DNA from: Candidatus Binataceae bacterium
GTDB taxonomy: Bacteria > Desulfobacterota > Binatia > Binatales > Binataceae
Length of the DNA: 64,000 bases
Assembly (NCBI GenBank): GCA_035508495.1
Contig: DATJMX010000012.1
Location: 21,975-85,974, forward strand
Direction: 5' to 3'
Every line of letters begins with the position of its first letter. Position 1 is the first letter of the stretch. This document shows positions 38,223 through 46,889 of this stretch, one piece after another. The position numbers and the translations under genes are program-made. Below the pieces are notes generated by a model. It was not told the origin of the DNA. It did no database searches and saw only the letters and a program-made list of their open reading frames with translations.

Positions 38223-39239
38223 CTACTCTCGGCTTTCTATTCCTACATGCCGTTCGATCACGCGCAGGCGCCGGAACAGCTCCGGGAGTCGCGGCAGGAT
38301 TGCCATGTAGCGCCGCGCCTTGCGCACGTCAATCGCGGGACTGCCGAGTACCACCGCGCCTTCTTCGATGTCGTTGTGAACGCCGGCCTGCGCCCCGATC
38401 ATCGCGCGATCACCAATCTTTATATGGTCGGCGCTGCCGGTCTGCCCGCCCCACTGCGTCCACTTGCCGACCCGCACCGAGCCGGACACTCCAGCAAACG
38501 CGCTGAAGCGCGAATACTCGCCGATCTCGCAATTGTGGCCGATATGCACCTGGTCGTCGGTCTTCACCCCGCGATGCAGGATCGTCACGCCGATCATCGC
38601 CCGATCGACGGTGGTGTTGGCGCCGATCTCGACATCGTCCTCGATCAGCACGGTGCCGACCTGCGGAATCTTCACGAGGCCGCCGTCCGCCTCGACGTAG
38701 CCGAAACCGTCGGCGCCGATGACGGCGTTGTTCATGATCGTGACGCGATTGCCGATCGTCGTGCCTTCGCGGATCGACGCGTGGCTGTGGCAGGTAAAAT
38801 TGTCGCCCGCGGTGACATTCGGATAGATCGTCGCATGCGGATGAATGACGGCGTCGCGGCCGATTCGCACACCCGCGCCGATCACAGCATAGGCGCCGAC
38901 CGAAGCATTCTCGCCGAGCTTGGCATCAGGCGCGATCTTCGCGGTTGGATCGATTCCGGGCGCAGGCCGATACGGCGGAAAGAAAATTTCCAGCACGCGC
39001 GAAAAGTCCGCGTAGGGATTTTTGCTGATCAGCGTCGCGCATTTCGCATCGGCGGCGAGTTCGGCGGTCGTGATTGCGGCCGACACTTTCGATTGCAACG
39101 CGGATGCGTACTTCGGCGCTGCGACGAAGATGATCGTGCCGGGGCCGGCGGCCTCGACCGGCGCGGGCGTGAAGATTTCGATCGCGCCGTCGCCGCGCAA
39201 CGCGAGGTTCAGTCGTGATGCGAGTTCACTGAGTTTCAT
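38223..39239 (-). CDS. lpxD: UDP-3-O-acylglucosamine N-acyltransferase LpxD
   Basis: 338 residues from ATG 39239; the longer frame to 39554 runs into waaF and has no LpxD-like sequence. Left-handed beta-helix hexapeptide repeats fill about 100-290, with 'NNAVIGADGFGYVEADGG' and 'GHNCEIGEYSRFSAFAGVSGSV', the latter with the catalytic His region. It adds the second acyl chain in lipid A synthesis. lpxD is found here next to a heptosyltransferase rather than lpxA/fabZ. Confidence 0.95.
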   Translation of the reverse strand: MKLSELASRLNLALRGDGAIEIFTPAPVEAAGPGTIIFVAAPKYASALQSKVSAAITTAELAADAKCATLISKNPYADFSRVLEIFFPPYRPAPGIDPTAKIAPDAKLGENASVGAYAVIGAGVRIGRDAVIHPHATIYPNVTAGDNFTCHSHASIREGTTIGNRVTIMNNAVIGADGFGYVEADGGLVKIPQVGTVLIEDDVEIGANTTVDRAMIGVTILHRGVKTDDQVHIGHNCEIGEYSRFSAFAGVSGSVRVGKWTQWGGQTGSADHIKIGDRAMIGAQAGVHNDIEEGAVVLGSPAIDVRKARRYMAILPRLPELFRRLRVIERHVGIESRE

Positions 39240-39325
39240 CTGATCACCGAGTGATAGTTTCCTCCCGCGATAAAGCGCGGGCACGTTCATCAGGATATTA
39301 GACGCGGCACTCCGCGCGAAACGCT

Positions 39326-40417
39326 TCAGGCGGGTTTGTTCAGAGCGAGCAAAGCGTCGGCGACTTCGCCGGGAACGACCTGGCGCAGGCAGTTGTAATG
39401 ACCGAAGCGGCAGGTGCGCGCGAGACAGGGGCTGCATTCGAGGCGATGATAGATCACGCGCGTCCTCGGACCGAGCGGCCCCGTGCGATCGGGATTGGTC
39501 GAGCCGAAGATCGCGACGGTGGGAATTCCGAGCGCGCCCGCCAGATGCATGCATCCCGAGTCGTTGCCGATGAAGGCGTCGCTGAGCGAGAGCATCGCGA
39601 TCAGCTCGCCGATCGTCGTCTCGCCGGCCGCGACTGCCGCGTCGATACGTGACGCGCGCACTACGTCCTCGCAGCGCGCACGTTCTGACGGTGCGCCAAC
39701 GAGAACGCAGTCAGCGTCGTAGCGCTCCGCGAGCAGATCGATTAGAGCGCCGTAGTTCTCCGCCGGCCATTCCTTGGCCGGACCGTATGCTGCCGCGGGT
39801 GCGATCGCGATGAGACGTGAGCGCGGCGCTTTGCGATGCGCCCCGAGCCATTCGCGCATGCGATCGCGATTGGCTTCGTGAACATCGACCGCGTAGTCGC
39901 CAGCGTCTCCGCTGATGCCGAGCGTTTCGTGAATCATGGATAGCCAGTAGTGAACCTGGTGCTTGGCCATCGCCGCGGGCGGCGCGACCGCGCGATGCGT
40001 GAGCATCGCTCCCCGCGCATCGGCGACAAACCCGGCGCGCCGTGGCACGCGCGCCATCGTCATCCAGAACGCGGACTCGAAGCTGCGTGGAAACAGGATG
40101 GCCAGATCGAAGCTCCGCGATCGAACCTCGCCGACGGTTCGACGCCGATCGAAAATGCCGGCCAGTCCGCCTCGAACGACGTATGGAATTACTTCATCAA
40201 TCCACGATGCGCCGTCGAAGAAGCTCGCAAGCTCCTTTTTCACGAGCACCGCGAGATGAGCTTGGGAAAATTCGCGGCGAATCGCGCGCAACGCCGGCAG
40301 GCTCATCACGAGGTCGCCCAGCCAGTTGACTTCCTTGACGATGACCCGGCGTGGCGCCGATTCGAGCGCACGCAACGCGCTAAGATGAGGGGCGCTCTGC
40401 GCGAAGGTACTTGTCAT
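39326..40417 (-). CDS. waaF: GT9 glycosyltransferase, ADP-heptose:LPS heptosyltransferase II-like
   Basis: 363 residues from ATG 40417. 'VIVKEVNWLGDLVMSLPALRAI' opens the GT-B fold, and 'AIAPAAAYGPAKEWPAENYGALIDLL' and 'GNDSGCMHLAGALGIPTVAIFGSTNP' are the WaaF/WaaC motifs. The end has a Cys-rich stretch ('LECSPCLARTCRFGHYNC') common in WaaF. It builds the inner core of LPS. First gene of a nine-gene run to 33485. Confidence 0.9.
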   Translation of the reverse strand: MTSTFAQSAPHLSALRALESAPRRVIVKEVNWLGDLVMSLPALRAIRREFSQAHLAVLVKKELASFFDGASWIDEVIPYVVRGGLAGIFDRRRTVGEVRSRSFDLAILFPRSFESAFWMTMARVPRRAGFVADARGAMLTHRAVAPPAAMAKHQVHYWLSMIHETLGISGDAGDYAVDVHEANRDRMREWLGAHRKAPRSRLIAIAPAAAYGPAKEWPAENYGALIDLLAERYDADCVLVGAPSERARCEDVVRASRIDAAVAAGETTIGELIAMLSLSDAFIGNDSGCMHLAGALGIPTVAIFGSTNPDRTGPLGPRTRVIYHRLECSPCLARTCRFGHYNCLRQVVPGEVADALLALNKPA

Positions 40418-40513
40418 TCCGGCGGGATCCACGACAAGGCAATGATAGCATCGCACGCGCGGGTAGAATGACACCCACACGCATCGCAAACAGTTGCCGG
40501 ATCGAAGCGCGCG

Positions 40514-41035
40514 CTATCTCTTCAGCGCGTCGATAACCTGATCGACGATCGCGTCGGCTTTGGCGCGCATCTCGTCGTCAGTCGCGTCTTGGATCGGATG
40601 CGGCACGAAGACGCGATGCAGCTCGGGGAGGCCGAGCGCAGCGGCCTGTTTTTCTGCGGCGTCGACAAAAGTATTCGACGCGATCATCACCGCGGGCTTG
40701 CGATTATTTTCGAACCATACTGAATCGTGCACACTGCACGTTGTGCATGACCCTCAATCGGCTAGCGCTTCGATAACGAAGTCGCTTTCCTCCGCGATGC
40801 GGCGGCGCAACTCGTCGGGCGCCGGCTTGGTGAACGTGGGTTTGCGATAGCGCTTCACTTCGACGCCGGGTAGCCGATCGATGAGATGATCGGCAAGACG
40901 CTCGATCAGCACGTCGCCACGCGGCTTGGAAATGTCGAGGATCGCAACGCGGCCGCGAATTTCGCCGGACCGCGGCGTGAGCGTGCGGCGAATCGGCACG
41001 CGCTCGTCGGTGGGATCAAGAATGACCTGCTTCAT
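40514..41035 (-). CDS. UGSC-motif selenoprotein, read through an in-frame TGA
   Basis: 173 residues if TGA at 40756-40754 codes for selenocysteine (position 94). Upstream of it the frame gives 93 residues ending 'DFVIEALAD'. Downstream, in the same frame, it reads GSCTTCSVHDSVWFENN, then a normal protein to 40514. Sec-Gly-Ser-Cys is the motif of the UGSC (seleno)protein family, known from metagenome selenoproteome surveys. A standard gene caller would split or truncate this gene. Its start overlaps the thioredoxin-fusion stop (ATGA). Probable redox or thiol-chemistry role; the reaction is unknown. Confidence 0.88.
40722..40753 (-). promoter_or_regulatory. Candidate bacterial SECIS hairpin directly after the TGA
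   Basis: In the mRNA, the bases right after UGA fold as GGGUC-A-UGCACA, loop ACGUGCAG, UGUGCA-C-GAUUC. That is 11 pairs (two G-U) with one A/C mismatch. The loop starts about 13 nt after the UGA, a workable place for SelB recognition. The stem is also coding, and no classic GGUC loop is seen. selA, selB and tRNA-Sec are not in the window. Confidence 0.55.
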
Positions 41036-42645
41036 GGCACCTCCTCGATGCGCCGGCTCACGCTGGATGAGCCCATCGGGCCGGAAACCCAGCCCGCGAA
41101 GATAGCGGAGAACTTACCGGCCTCGCCGCCCGCGACGATCATATTTATATTCTCGGGCCGGCGGAACTTCGGAATTTTTTGTTCGAGCTGTTCGGGCGTC
41201 GGATTCGTGAGGCCCAGCGCCTTGAGCGGAACTCCTTCGCCGCTCTCGTCGTCGGGGATCAACTCGCGCAGCGGCCGCGACGTGATCTCCTGGATGCGCG
41301 CGCGAATCTGACCCTTGGTCCATTTGTCACGCGCAATCGTGTCGGCATGCTCGGGGCAGATGATGAGCAGCACCTCGCCCGAGCCATGCTGCTTCGGATG
41401 CCAGCATGCCTCGAGGCCAAGGCCCAGGCTGCCGACGAGCGCGCGCGCCGTGCGCGACGTTTGATCGGCGATCTGCCGCGAGCCCGCTTCGAGTCCGAAC
41501 ACCGTCACGACATTTTCGTCCTTGCCGAAGCCGCGCTCGACATGAAGCGGCTCGAAAGGGCTGCGCTCTTCCCATTCGGCGAAACAAGTTGTGAACTTGC
41601 CAATCGCGCCGAGCGTCGAGCGCTCGATGTCGCCGGGCTTCGCGCCGCCGACGTTGCGCAGCGCGAGCTTAACCGCGCGGCCGATTGTGGCGTTGGCGCG
41701 ATTACCGTAGCCGAGCGCCATCATGCCCATGTTCATGCCGAGGCGGCGACGAATCGGACCGTTGACGACAATCACTGGCGTCGCGCCCCACGTCGTGGAC
41801 ATGATGCCGTGGATATTGAACTCGTCGGTGCAGACCGCTTCGAGCACCGCGTTGACGACCGGCAGATACTCGGGCCGGCATCCGGCCATCACGGCATTGA
41901 TCGCGACTTTTTCGATCGTCAGCGGCGCCAGATTTGGTGGCACCGTCGCGATCACCTCGCGCGGATCGCGCATCGTTCCGGTGAGCATTCTGGCTACGCG
42001 CTCGGGCGTCGGCGGCACGGCCGGCAAGCCGTCGGTGAGGCCGCGCTCGAACATGAACTCGAAGACATCTTCGTGGTCGCCGAGCTCGATACGCCGCGCG
42101 ACCATCCGTTCGCCGCGCGCCTCGGCCTCGAGCCGCTCGGCGATTTCGGGATCGACGGACTTCGAGCCGCATCCCGGCCGCAGCTCGGGATACGAATTCC
42201 AGTCGAGCGCAGGCGGCGGCTTGCCAGTCCGGCGCGCCGCTTCATTCATCAGGTTACGCCAGTCCTCGCGACCGAACCCGACGAAGCGGCGCAGCTCGGC
42301 GCCGTTTGCGTCGGCGAGAATGATCGTCGGTACCGTGTCGAGATCGTAGGCGAACGATATTTTGAGCGCCGAGTCATCGAGCATCGGTGTCGTGAGATGA
42401 TGCCGCTCGACGAGCTTGGCGTTGCCCTCGCGATCCTGCCCGATCGCCCACACGTCGATACCATCCGAGAATGCGCGATGCGCCGCCTCGATCAGCGGCA
42501 TCGTGAGGCCGCAGGTCGGGCAATCTTCCTTGACGAAGCAGAGCAGGGCGATCCGTCCGCTGGGAAATTTGCGCTCGCGCGCGCCGTCGCCGAGTGCGAA
42601 CGACGGAAGTGTCGCGGGCATCGAGCTTTCAGATTTTGCGTTCAC
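41032..42645 (-). CDS. Thioredoxin-like domain fused to a large UGSC-associated domain
   Basis: 537 residues from GTG 42645 (GGGAAG 5 nt upstream). Residues 10-150 are thioredoxin/peroxiredoxin-like, with C42-P-T-C45 in 'KEDCPTCGLTMP'. The next 370 residues form a domain I cannot place firmly. It carries 'RPGCGSKSVDPE', 'GLTDGLPAVPPTPERVARML' and 'TWGATPVIVVNGPIRRRLGMN', and I take it as the usual neighbour or long form of the UGSC family. The start overlaps the MFS stop by 17 bp and the end overlaps the selenoprotein start by 4 bp. The two probably work together in a thiol/selenol reaction. Confidence 0.75.
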   Translation of the reverse strand: MNAKSESSMPATLPSFALGDGARERKFPSGRIALLCFVKEDCPTCGLTMPLIEAAHRAFSDGIDVWAIGQDREGNAKLVERHHLTTPMLDDSALKISFAYDLDTVPTIILADANGAELRRFVGFGREDWRNLMNEAARRTGKPPPALDWNSYPELRPGCGSKSVDPEIAERLEAEARGERMVARRIELGDHEDVFEFMFERGLTDGLPAVPPTPERVARMLTGTMRDPREVIATVPPNLAPLTIEKVAINAVMAGCRPEYLPVVNAVLEAVCTDEFNIHGIMSTTWGATPVIVVNGPIRRRLGMNMGMMALGYGNRANATIGRAVKLALRNVGGAKPGDIERSTLGAIGKFTTCFAEWEERSPFEPLHVERGFGKDENVVTVFGLEAGSRQIADQTSRTARALVGSLGLGLEACWHPKQHGSGEVLLIICPEHADTIARDKWTKGQIRARIQEITSRPLRELIPDDESGEGVPLKALGLTNPTPEQLEQKIPKFRRPENINMIVAGGEAGKFSAIFAGWVSGPMGSSSVSRRIEEVP

Positions 42646-43921
42646 CGCTTCCCATTGCGACGTAACACACGACGCCGATGAGGTAAATCGCGGCGGTGAG
42701 ATAGAACGCCGCGGCGAACGAGTCGGTCTTTTGCAGGATGAAGCCGGTCGCGGCGACGCCGACGATTCCCGGGATCGTTGCGAACGTGTTCGACAGTCCC
42801 ATCAAGATTCCGGCGTAGCGCGGCGCGACATCAAGATGATTCACCGCGAACGCGCCCGCGCCGAGACCGCCGCCGCCGATTGACAATGTGACAAGTGCAA
42901 CCGCCATCGCCGCGGAATGCGCTGCCGGCAATGCGATCAGCGGGATTGCGCCGAGCGTGAACGCCGTCGCCTGCATCCACTTGCGCACCGCAGTGAGCCC
43001 GATGCCGCGGCGATGAAGGTTGTCAGCGATCCATCCCGAAGCATTCTGCATTACAAATGTGGCGGCATACGGGATCACCGAGAGCGCGCCGAGCCGCGCC
43101 ATCGGGACCTGGAAATTGTGCGCGAGGTAACTCGGCAGCCAGAGCAGGATTATGTAGAAGCCGAAGTTGTTGCAGAGGTGCGCGATCACGATCGCCCACA
43201 CCGCTTTCTCGCGCAGGATCGCGCCCCACGGGATCTGTTCTGCCAGAGGAGCCTCGGGCCGGCCCGCCGCGATCGCCGCCATTTCATGGCGCGATACGCC
43301 AGCACATTTTTCGGGACCGTCGGCAGCTTTGATCTGCCACGCCACCAGCCAGACGATCCCGAGTACGCCGGAAATGTAAAAGACCGCCGGCCAGCCGATC
43401 GCAAGGATGATCGCGGGACTGATAAGCAGCGCGATCATCGTGCCGAATGCGACGCCGCTGAAGTGAAACGAGATCGCCCGCGCGCGCTCGGATGCGATCG
43501 TCCAGCGCGCCGCGATACTGTGTACTGCCGGAAAGTTCAGCGCCTCGCCCGCGCCGAGCATCGCGCGCATCGCCAGCAGAGCGCCGAACGAGGCCGACGC
43601 CGCGAGCGGCGTGAAGAACGTCGCGAGCGACCACGTTGCCACTCCGGCCGCCAGCACGCGCTTGCCGCCGAAACGATCGGCGAGCCATCCGCCGAGCATC
43701 TGCAGCCACAGGTAGCCCCAGAAGAACGACGACAGCACGAGGCCTTTGGCCTCGGCGTCGTAACCCTTGTCGCGCGCGAGCGGGATGATCGCGATCGAGA
43801 TATTGACGCGGTCGACGTAGCAGAGCGCGGTGCCGAGCGCGAACAGCAGGACGACGGTGTAGCGGCGGGGCCAGGCGCTCGCGCCAGTTTCGATCGTAGC
43901 GATCCCCGGCGAACTCGCCAT
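42629..43921 (-). CDS. MFS transporter, anion:cation symporter-like
   Basis: 430 residues, 12 spans. 'GTALCYVDRVNISIAIIPLA' and 'GGWLADRFGGKRVLAAGV' are motifs of the ACS family (organic anion uptake; hexuronate, glucarate, phthalate type). Ends inside the start of the thioredoxin-fusion gene. It may import the compound that the UGSC proteins act on. Confidence 0.9.
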   Translation of the reverse strand: MASSPGIATIETGASAWPRRYTVVLLFALGTALCYVDRVNISIAIIPLARDKGYDAEAKGLVLSSFFWGYLWLQMLGGWLADRFGGKRVLAAGVATWSLATFFTPLAASASFGALLAMRAMLGAGEALNFPAVHSIAARWTIASERARAISFHFSGVAFGTMIALLISPAIILAIGWPAVFYISGVLGIVWLVAWQIKAADGPEKCAGVSRHEMAAIAAGRPEAPLAEQIPWGAILREKAVWAIVIAHLCNNFGFYIILLWLPSYLAHNFQVPMARLGALSVIPYAATFVMQNASGWIADNLHRRGIGLTAVRKWMQATAFTLGAIPLIALPAAHSAAMAVALVTLSIGGGGLGAGAFAVNHLDVAPRYAGILMGLSNTFATIPGIVGVAATGFILQKTDSFAAAFYLTAAIYLIGVVCYVAMGSGERKI

Positions 43922-43926
43922 CCGAA

Positions 43927-45201
43927 TTATTCTGTCGGCCCTTCGGGTTCGAGCTGGAAGATGCGGCGGGTCGGAACGTAGAACTCGATCGACGCGCTGA
44001 TATTGCTGTTGGCGTCGATTCCGCCGGCGACCAGCACTTTGCCATTGGGCAGCAGCGTCGAAGTTTCCTCGAGGCGCGCGACGTGCGTCGGCGCGACGTG
44101 GACGAAGATTCCCAGGTTGCGATCGTAGAGGTCGGCGTCGTACATCCCGACCACGGTCGGACCTTGCTGGCGATAACCACCAATCACAATCACTGAACCG
44201 TCGGTGAGCATCGTCGCTGTGCCGAGGTAATGCGGCGCCTTCATCCCCGGTCCTTTGTGAAAACTGTGCGACTCAGGATCGTAAAAGTCAGTCGTGTTGA
44301 GCGGCGCGAACGATGCGATATTGCGCGTGCCGCCGAAGAATCCGCCGGTCAGGACTTTGCCGCTCTTGCCGCCGACGATAAGCGCGCGGCCGTCCTGTAG
44401 CAGCACTGCGGCCGGACCGACGCGATCGCTGGTCATGTGCGAGTTGATCGGGCGAAACGTGCTGCTATTGGGATCGAACATCTCGGCGGTGTCATATGAA
44501 ATATAGCCGCCCGGCATTCCGCCGCGGCCGCCGCCCGCGATCAGCACCTGGCCGCTCAGCAGCAGCACCGCGACGTGCGCCTCGCGCGGGACGGTCAGGT
44601 GGCTGGCGGGCTGGAACGTGCTCGAAACCGGATCGTAAATTTCAGCTGAGTCCGAAGTTGTGATGCCGTTGGTGCTGCCACCCGCGATCAGCACGCGGCC
44701 ATCGCGCAGCAGCGTCGCGGTGTGGCCCTCGCGCGGCTTCGACATCGAGGCGGTCGGGGTGAAGGTGCCGCTCGACGGATCGTAAATCTCAGCGCTCGCG
44801 AGCGCGGTGCGATAGCCGATGTTGCGCTGACCGCCGGTGACCAGCACGCGGCCATCGTTGAGTATCGTGATCGTATGCCCCATGCGCGGCACGCTCATGC
44901 CGCCGGTCGGCATCAGCGTTTGGGTCGCGGGATCGTAAATTTCGGCGCTCGAGAGCACGCCGCCGACTGTACCGGTCGCAGTGCCGCCACAAATCAGCAC
45001 GCGCCCGTCGCGCAATGCGATCGCGGCGGCGTCGGCGCGCGCCGTTGACATCTGGAGTGCCTCGACGCGCTGGCCAGTCGGACTGTTGATATAAACCGGC
45101 GCTTCGGCGACGCCGCCGCCCGCACCGCATCCCGCGATCGCAAGCGCGATCGCGCACAAAACCAGCTTCGTAATCTCGCAACGCAAACGTGGAATCGCCA
45201 T
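43927..45201 (-). CDS. Kelch-repeat lipoprotein
   Basis: 424 residues. Lipobox 'LAIAGC' with Cys25. Six or so Kelch-like repeats of about 50-55 residues follow, each with 'GRVL(V/I)(A/T)GG' and 'SAEIYDP'. They form a beta-propeller likely on the outer face of a membrane. It ends 5 bp before the MFS start, so it is the first gene of a four-gene unit with the MFS, thioredoxin-fusion and UGSC genes. Ligand unknown. Confidence 0.88.
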   Translation of the reverse strand: MAIPRLRCEITKLVLCAIALAIAGCGAGGGVAEAPVYINSPTGQRVEALQMSTARADAAAIALRDGRVLICGGTATGTVGGVLSSAEIYDPATQTLMPTGGMSVPRMGHTITILNDGRVLVTGGQRNIGYRTALASAEIYDPSSGTFTPTASMSKPREGHTATLLRDGRVLIAGGSTNGITTSDSAEIYDPVSSTFQPASHLTVPREAHVAVLLLSGQVLIAGGGRGGMPGGYISYDTAEMFDPNSSTFRPINSHMTSDRVGPAAVLLQDGRALIVGGKSGKVLTGGFFGGTRNIASFAPLNTTDFYDPESHSFHKGPGMKAPHYLGTATMLTDGSVIVIGGYRQQGPTVVGMYDADLYDRNLGIFVHVAPTHVARLEETSTLLPNGKVLVAGGIDANSNISASIEFYVPTRRIFQLEPEGPTE

Positions 45202-45300
45202 GCTGATCGAACCGCCTCAGCGCGGGCTATAGCCGCCCGCACATACAAGCGTCAACTGGCGAAATCGGGCCCGGATTCGTATCGACGCGAGCGCTGCGCG

Positions 45301-45753
45301 ATGTTAGCGTCGCCGCCGATGGCAATTCCCGCCCAGCGCCGCCAATGGCCGCGCGACCTGAAGATCTTCGCCGGGATCTGCGTGGCCTGGGGCGCGATGC
45401 TGCTATTCCGCGTGGCGTTCGATCACGGCTCGGCGGCGAATCCGTTCCAGGACGTTTTCCTGGGCGTGAAGCAATACGGGCAAGCAGCCCGCATCACGAT
45501 GGCGATCCAGGCCGCGATTTTTTTGGCCTTCGGCATCGGCATCCTGATGCGCCGTCGGTGGGCGCTGCTGCTGGGCCTGCTCTATTTCGCGCAAGTCGTC
45601 TTCGGCCACGTGATCTTCTTCGTGCGCAACGTGCGAGTGCCTGACCAGGCGATACACGTGAAGATCACCGCGATCGAAGCGCCGATCGTATTCGCGATCC
45701 TGATCTACTTCTGGATCCGCGCCCGCCCGCTGCTGAAACACAAGTCAGCGTGA
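45301..45753 (+). CDS. Small membrane protein, unknown function
   Basis: 150 residues (ATG 45301; ATG 45319 also possible). Four hydrophobic spans at about 22-40, 68-85, 88-108 and 125-142. Polar ends, 'RRRWALLLGLLYFAQVVFGH'. No family recognised. It overlaps the convergent gene by 9 bp. Confidence 0.7.
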   Translation: MLASPPMAIPAQRRQWPRDLKIFAGICVAWGAMLLFRVAFDHGSAANPFQDVFLGVKQYGQAARITMAIQAAIFLAFGIGILMRRRWALLLGLLYFAQVVFGHVIFFVRNVRVPDQAIHVKITAIEAPIVFAILIYFWIRARPLLKHKSA

Positions 45754-46857
45754 AGTGGTCGACTGATGGACCCTTGAGATCCTGCCATCGACGTAGTCAT
45801 ACCAAGAGGCGAGTCCTTCTGTATTGGTCAAAGGAATTTCGATCTCCCGGCTGCGAGCACGTATTTTCCCCAACTTCGGATAACCTGTGAAGGCGGACTC
45901 ATCCACGCTCGGCACCGGTTTCTTTGCGGCGACCGTCCACGCGCCATTGACGAGTTTCCATACCTCAAGCCGGCGTGCGGTCGATTCGCCGTGAGGATCG
46001 ACTACTGCGACAATCTCTTTGTGATCATCAGCTGGGACGCCCACGATCTGCGCGTAAATGACGTACGGCGGAGATTTCCAGTTTGGCCACCAGAGCTGAT
46101 AACCGTGGCCGTTCCATCGAAATAGCGCCGCGCCCTGCGAGGCCGTGCGATCGCGACCGCGCGCCTCGACGAAAATCTCCGCGGTTCCGTCCTTGTCGAT
46201 GTCCTCGAAGGAGACACCATGCGGAATTTGGTTGCCCTCGATGTAGTAGCTCGCCTTCGCGAGGTCAGTGATCGGCGTTAGCGAGCTATTGTGCGCGTCC
46301 AGATAGACGAGGCATCGGCCGAAAGAACCACCGCAGCGAGTCATCACGACCACCTTCCGCGGCGACTCGATCAGAAACCAGGCGTGAGGCGCATATCCCA
46401 TCGTCGGAGAACTCAGCTTCATGAAAGGTTGATAGCCGTCAGGATTACGTTTCAGCACGTAGAGAGATATGAAGTCGCAGCCGTCGTTGGTGTTGGTCTT
46501 TTCCCGGTCCGCGCAACTGCTATCCTTTAACTCGGGCCACCACTCGAGAAATACATCCAGCTTACCGTCAGCATTAAAGTCGAAAAGTCCATCGAGGGTG
46601 CAGTATCGGTCTCTGCACTCGTCAAGTATGCCTTCCGGAATTTTTCCGAGTGGCTCGCATTGAGGAGGATCACCCTTCGTTCGACAAATCGTTCCGTCTT
46701 TGAGGAGTGCCGCCGGAATTGAACCGTAGCCGATCGCCGGCGATAGCACTTGATCGTTCTTGATCGGGAACGGTGCGCGCGCGGCGTTCGCCGATGGCCG
46801 CAACAAAGCGGCTGTCGCGATCACAATCACACAAAGGAGAACCCTGCGAATCCTCAC
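45745..46857 (-). CDS. Secreted protein with FG-GAP/EF-hand-like repeats
   Basis: 370 residues from GTG 46857, which has GGAGG 5 nt upstream. A signal peptide ends near 'SANAARAP'. Two Asp-rich calcium-type loops are seen: 'DFNADGKLDVFLE' and 'DIDKDGTAEIFVE', typical of FG-GAP/VCBS repeats. Several Cys are present, probably in disulfides. Base composition looks a little lower in GC than the flanks. Function unknown. Confidence 0.8.
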   Translation of the reverse strand: MRIRRVLLCVIVIATAALLRPSANAARAPFPIKNDQVLSPAIGYGSIPAALLKDGTICRTKGDPPQCEPLGKIPEGILDECRDRYCTLDGLFDFNADGKLDVFLEWWPELKDSSCADREKTNTNDGCDFISLYVLKRNPDGYQPFMKLSSPTMGYAPHAWFLIESPRKVVVMTRCGGSFGRCLVYLDAHNSSLTPITDLAKASYYIEGNQIPHGVSFEDIDKDGTAEIFVEARGRDRTASQGAALFRWNGHGYQLWWPNWKSPPYVIYAQIVGVPADDHKEIVAVVDPHGESTARRLEVWKLVNGAWTVAAKKPVPSVDESAFTGYPKLGKIRARSREIEIPLTNTEGLASWYDYVDGRISRVHQSTTSR

Positions 46858-46889
46858 GTGTCCTCCCCTTTGAGTACGACGACGATGCA

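Noticed and set aside
41179..42681. 500-codon plus-strand frame opposite the thioredoxin-fusion gene
   Set aside because: Composition is that of a shadow (Arg, Asp, Glu, His rich), with no recognisable motif, while the minus strand has a CPTC thioredoxin domain and coupling to both neighbours.
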